A stretch of DNA of 6,610 nt. It comes from JAUSPI01 sp964454305 (GTDB lineage: Bacteria; Desulfobacterota; Syntrophia; Syntrophales; JADFWA01). The translations under genes and the position numbers were made by a program. The notes beneath the pieces are model-generated. The model had not been told where the DNA came from and did no database searches. It saw nothing but the letters and a program-made list of their open reading frames with translations. This document shows, piece by piece, positions 5,695 through 6,610 of the stretch (position 1 is the stretch's first letter; every line of letters begins with the position of its first letter). The stretch covers positions 1-6,610 of the forward strand of contig CAYVXX010000095.1 of assembly GCA_964454305.1 (NCBI GenBank), written 5' to 3'.

Positions 5695-6513
5695 GTGAAG
5701 AGAAAGATTTTGCAGGCAATGAGGAATTTATCTTTAGCGCTTCTGGTTATTGCGGTTATTTTTGGGTGTTCTAAGGGAGATGTGGTCCGTGTAGCGAGGA
5801 TAGCGGCTACCGGAGATGTTGCCTCCGCCCAGCGAATGGCCGCGGAAAAGGCAGCCAGGTATGCTGCCGTAAGCCCGAAAACGCTGGCGCGGGACATAGA
5901 ACGTTTTCAAGATGGGTTTGCAAAGCTTGTTGATACATTCAGAAAGGCTGTCGGAAGTGTGTGGGGTAGGGAAGAGGTCAAAGAACCCAAACCAAAGGAA
6001 TATGTCAAATACACCCAGAATTATCTCTCCTGCGCATCGGTGGATTTTGACAGTGTGGGGTGTAATCACCGTTGAAACGCTGGATCAGAAAAGCCCCCTA
6101 GAGAGCTTGAAGAGCGTCGTCGTTACCACGTTGCTCACTTTAGAGACGCCGCGATCCAAGGGCCGTGGACATTTACTCTGCCAGGACTGTCAAACTCGGT
6201 GAAACGCCCTTTCTCTACAGTGAAGTTAAGGACGACGAAGGCAAGGATGTCCGGTGGTCCCGGCGTGCCGAATGTTTTGCTGATTATCTCATCAAAAGCA
6301 GTCTTCAGATCAGGCAAATCAAAATCAGCGATGAGGCTAAAATCGTGCGCTATGTGGTCATCCGACCGTGATAGAAACCGAGCGCCGCAACGGATAAACG
6401 GACTCGACCCGCTTCAGGTATTTGAAACTCTGCGCACAAAACTGCCTTACGACGAAACGCGGCGGTATTTGGCCAAGGTCATGAACGCGAAAAAAGAATT
6501 CGTTAATTTTTAA
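5695..6513 (+). pseudogene. mltC: Broken mltC (membrane-bound lytic murein transglycosylase C) without its catalytic domain
   Basis: An intact MltC is an outer-membrane lipoprotein that cleaves peptidoglycan to 1,6-anhydro-muropeptides. The first frame (GTG at 5695, or ATG at 5719) gives a lipoprotein signal ending in Ile-Phe-Gly-Cys (C25), then VWGREEV and KEYVKYTQNY, which match the MltC N-terminal domain (DUF3393). It stops at 6075. The domain continues one frame over (GVITVETL from 6059). It then shifts again between about 6137 and 6156 to a third frame with AVDIYSARTVKLGETPFLY and FADYLIKSSL, ending in RYVV near 6359. From there a further frame gives SDRDRNRA, INGLDPLQVFETL and ETRRYLAKVMNAKK, the MltC C-terminal tail, to TAA at 6511-6513. 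The whole SLT lysozyme-like domain between these parts is absent (about 130 residues compared with E. coli MltC as I remember it), including the catalytic Glu-Ser, GLMQ and AYNGG motifs. It cannot be an active enzyme. Confidence 0.88.
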
Positions 6514-6610
6514 AGTTCTCAATTACGGAAGTTTTATTCTGATAAAAACGGAGGAAAGTTTTTTGTCTTGACTGTTTTCAGGTCGGGAAGGACCCAGAAA
6601 GCGGATGAAT
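6514..6610 (+). other. Unassigned right-edge tail with a Shine-Dalgarno-like site
   Basis: No gene can be supported in these 97 bases. GGAGGA at 6550-6555 resembles a ribosome site. The only following start that stays open to the edge is TTG at 6568, 12 bases away, giving 14 codons with no recognisable sequence. It may be the start of the next gene or plain intergenic DNA. Confidence 0.25.

Noticed and set aside
6052..6075. Programmed ribosomal frameshift in mltC
   Set aside because: No slippery heptamer with a downstream structure is apparent, a second shift follows, and the catalytic domain is absent; gene decay explains all of this more simply.
5912..6513. Three overlapping plus-strand frames that could be called as separate small genes
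   Set aside because: Each carries a successive piece of MltC in the correct order, so they are fragments of one broken gene.

Overview
This window looks like chromosomal DNA from a Gram-negative bacterium, most likely a deltaproteobacterium (Desulfobacterota/Syntrophobacterales-like). The reasons are an outer-membrane beta-barrel gene, an MltC-type lipoprotein remnant, housekeeping genes of proteobacterial type, and a tsaD-DUF2062-rsmA cluster. The taxon is an inference, since no rRNA is present. I see no mobile element, CRISPR array, tRNA or rRNA.

Layout: (1) 1-202, minus: the N-terminal part of panC (pantothenate synthetase), running off the left edge. In front of it (203-360) is a strong sigma70-type promoter, a roughly 105-nt untranslated leader, and an intrinsic terminator placed directly before the panC start. 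This looks like an attenuation or riboswitch-type leader and may be a member of the known 'pan' RNA motif. (2) 420-2865, minus: a three-gene operon, tsaD (tRNA t6A synthesis), a small DUF2062 membrane protein, then rsmA/ksgA (16S rRNA dimethylation). It has a near-consensus promoter at 2837-2865, a palindrome over the -35 box, and a hairpin overlapping the rsmA stop codon. (3) 2956-4563, plus: nadB (L-aspartate oxidase), divergent from tsaD. (4) 4732-5505, plus: a small outer-membrane beta-barrel protein with a signal peptide encoded by two 8-T runs, followed by a textbook terminator. (5) 5695-6513, plus: a broken mltC (lytic murein transglycosylase). The lipoprotein signal and N-terminal domain survive across two frameshifts, the whole catalytic SLT domain is missing, and the C-terminal tail is still recognisable. 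(6) 6514-6610: an unassigned tail with one Shine-Dalgarno-like sequence.

The intact genes serve core functions: CoA precursor and NAD precursor synthesis, and tRNA and rRNA modification. The most interesting items are the panC leader with its possible alternative folds and the mltC pseudogene that has lost exactly its catalytic domain. I found no convincing new multi-gene system here.
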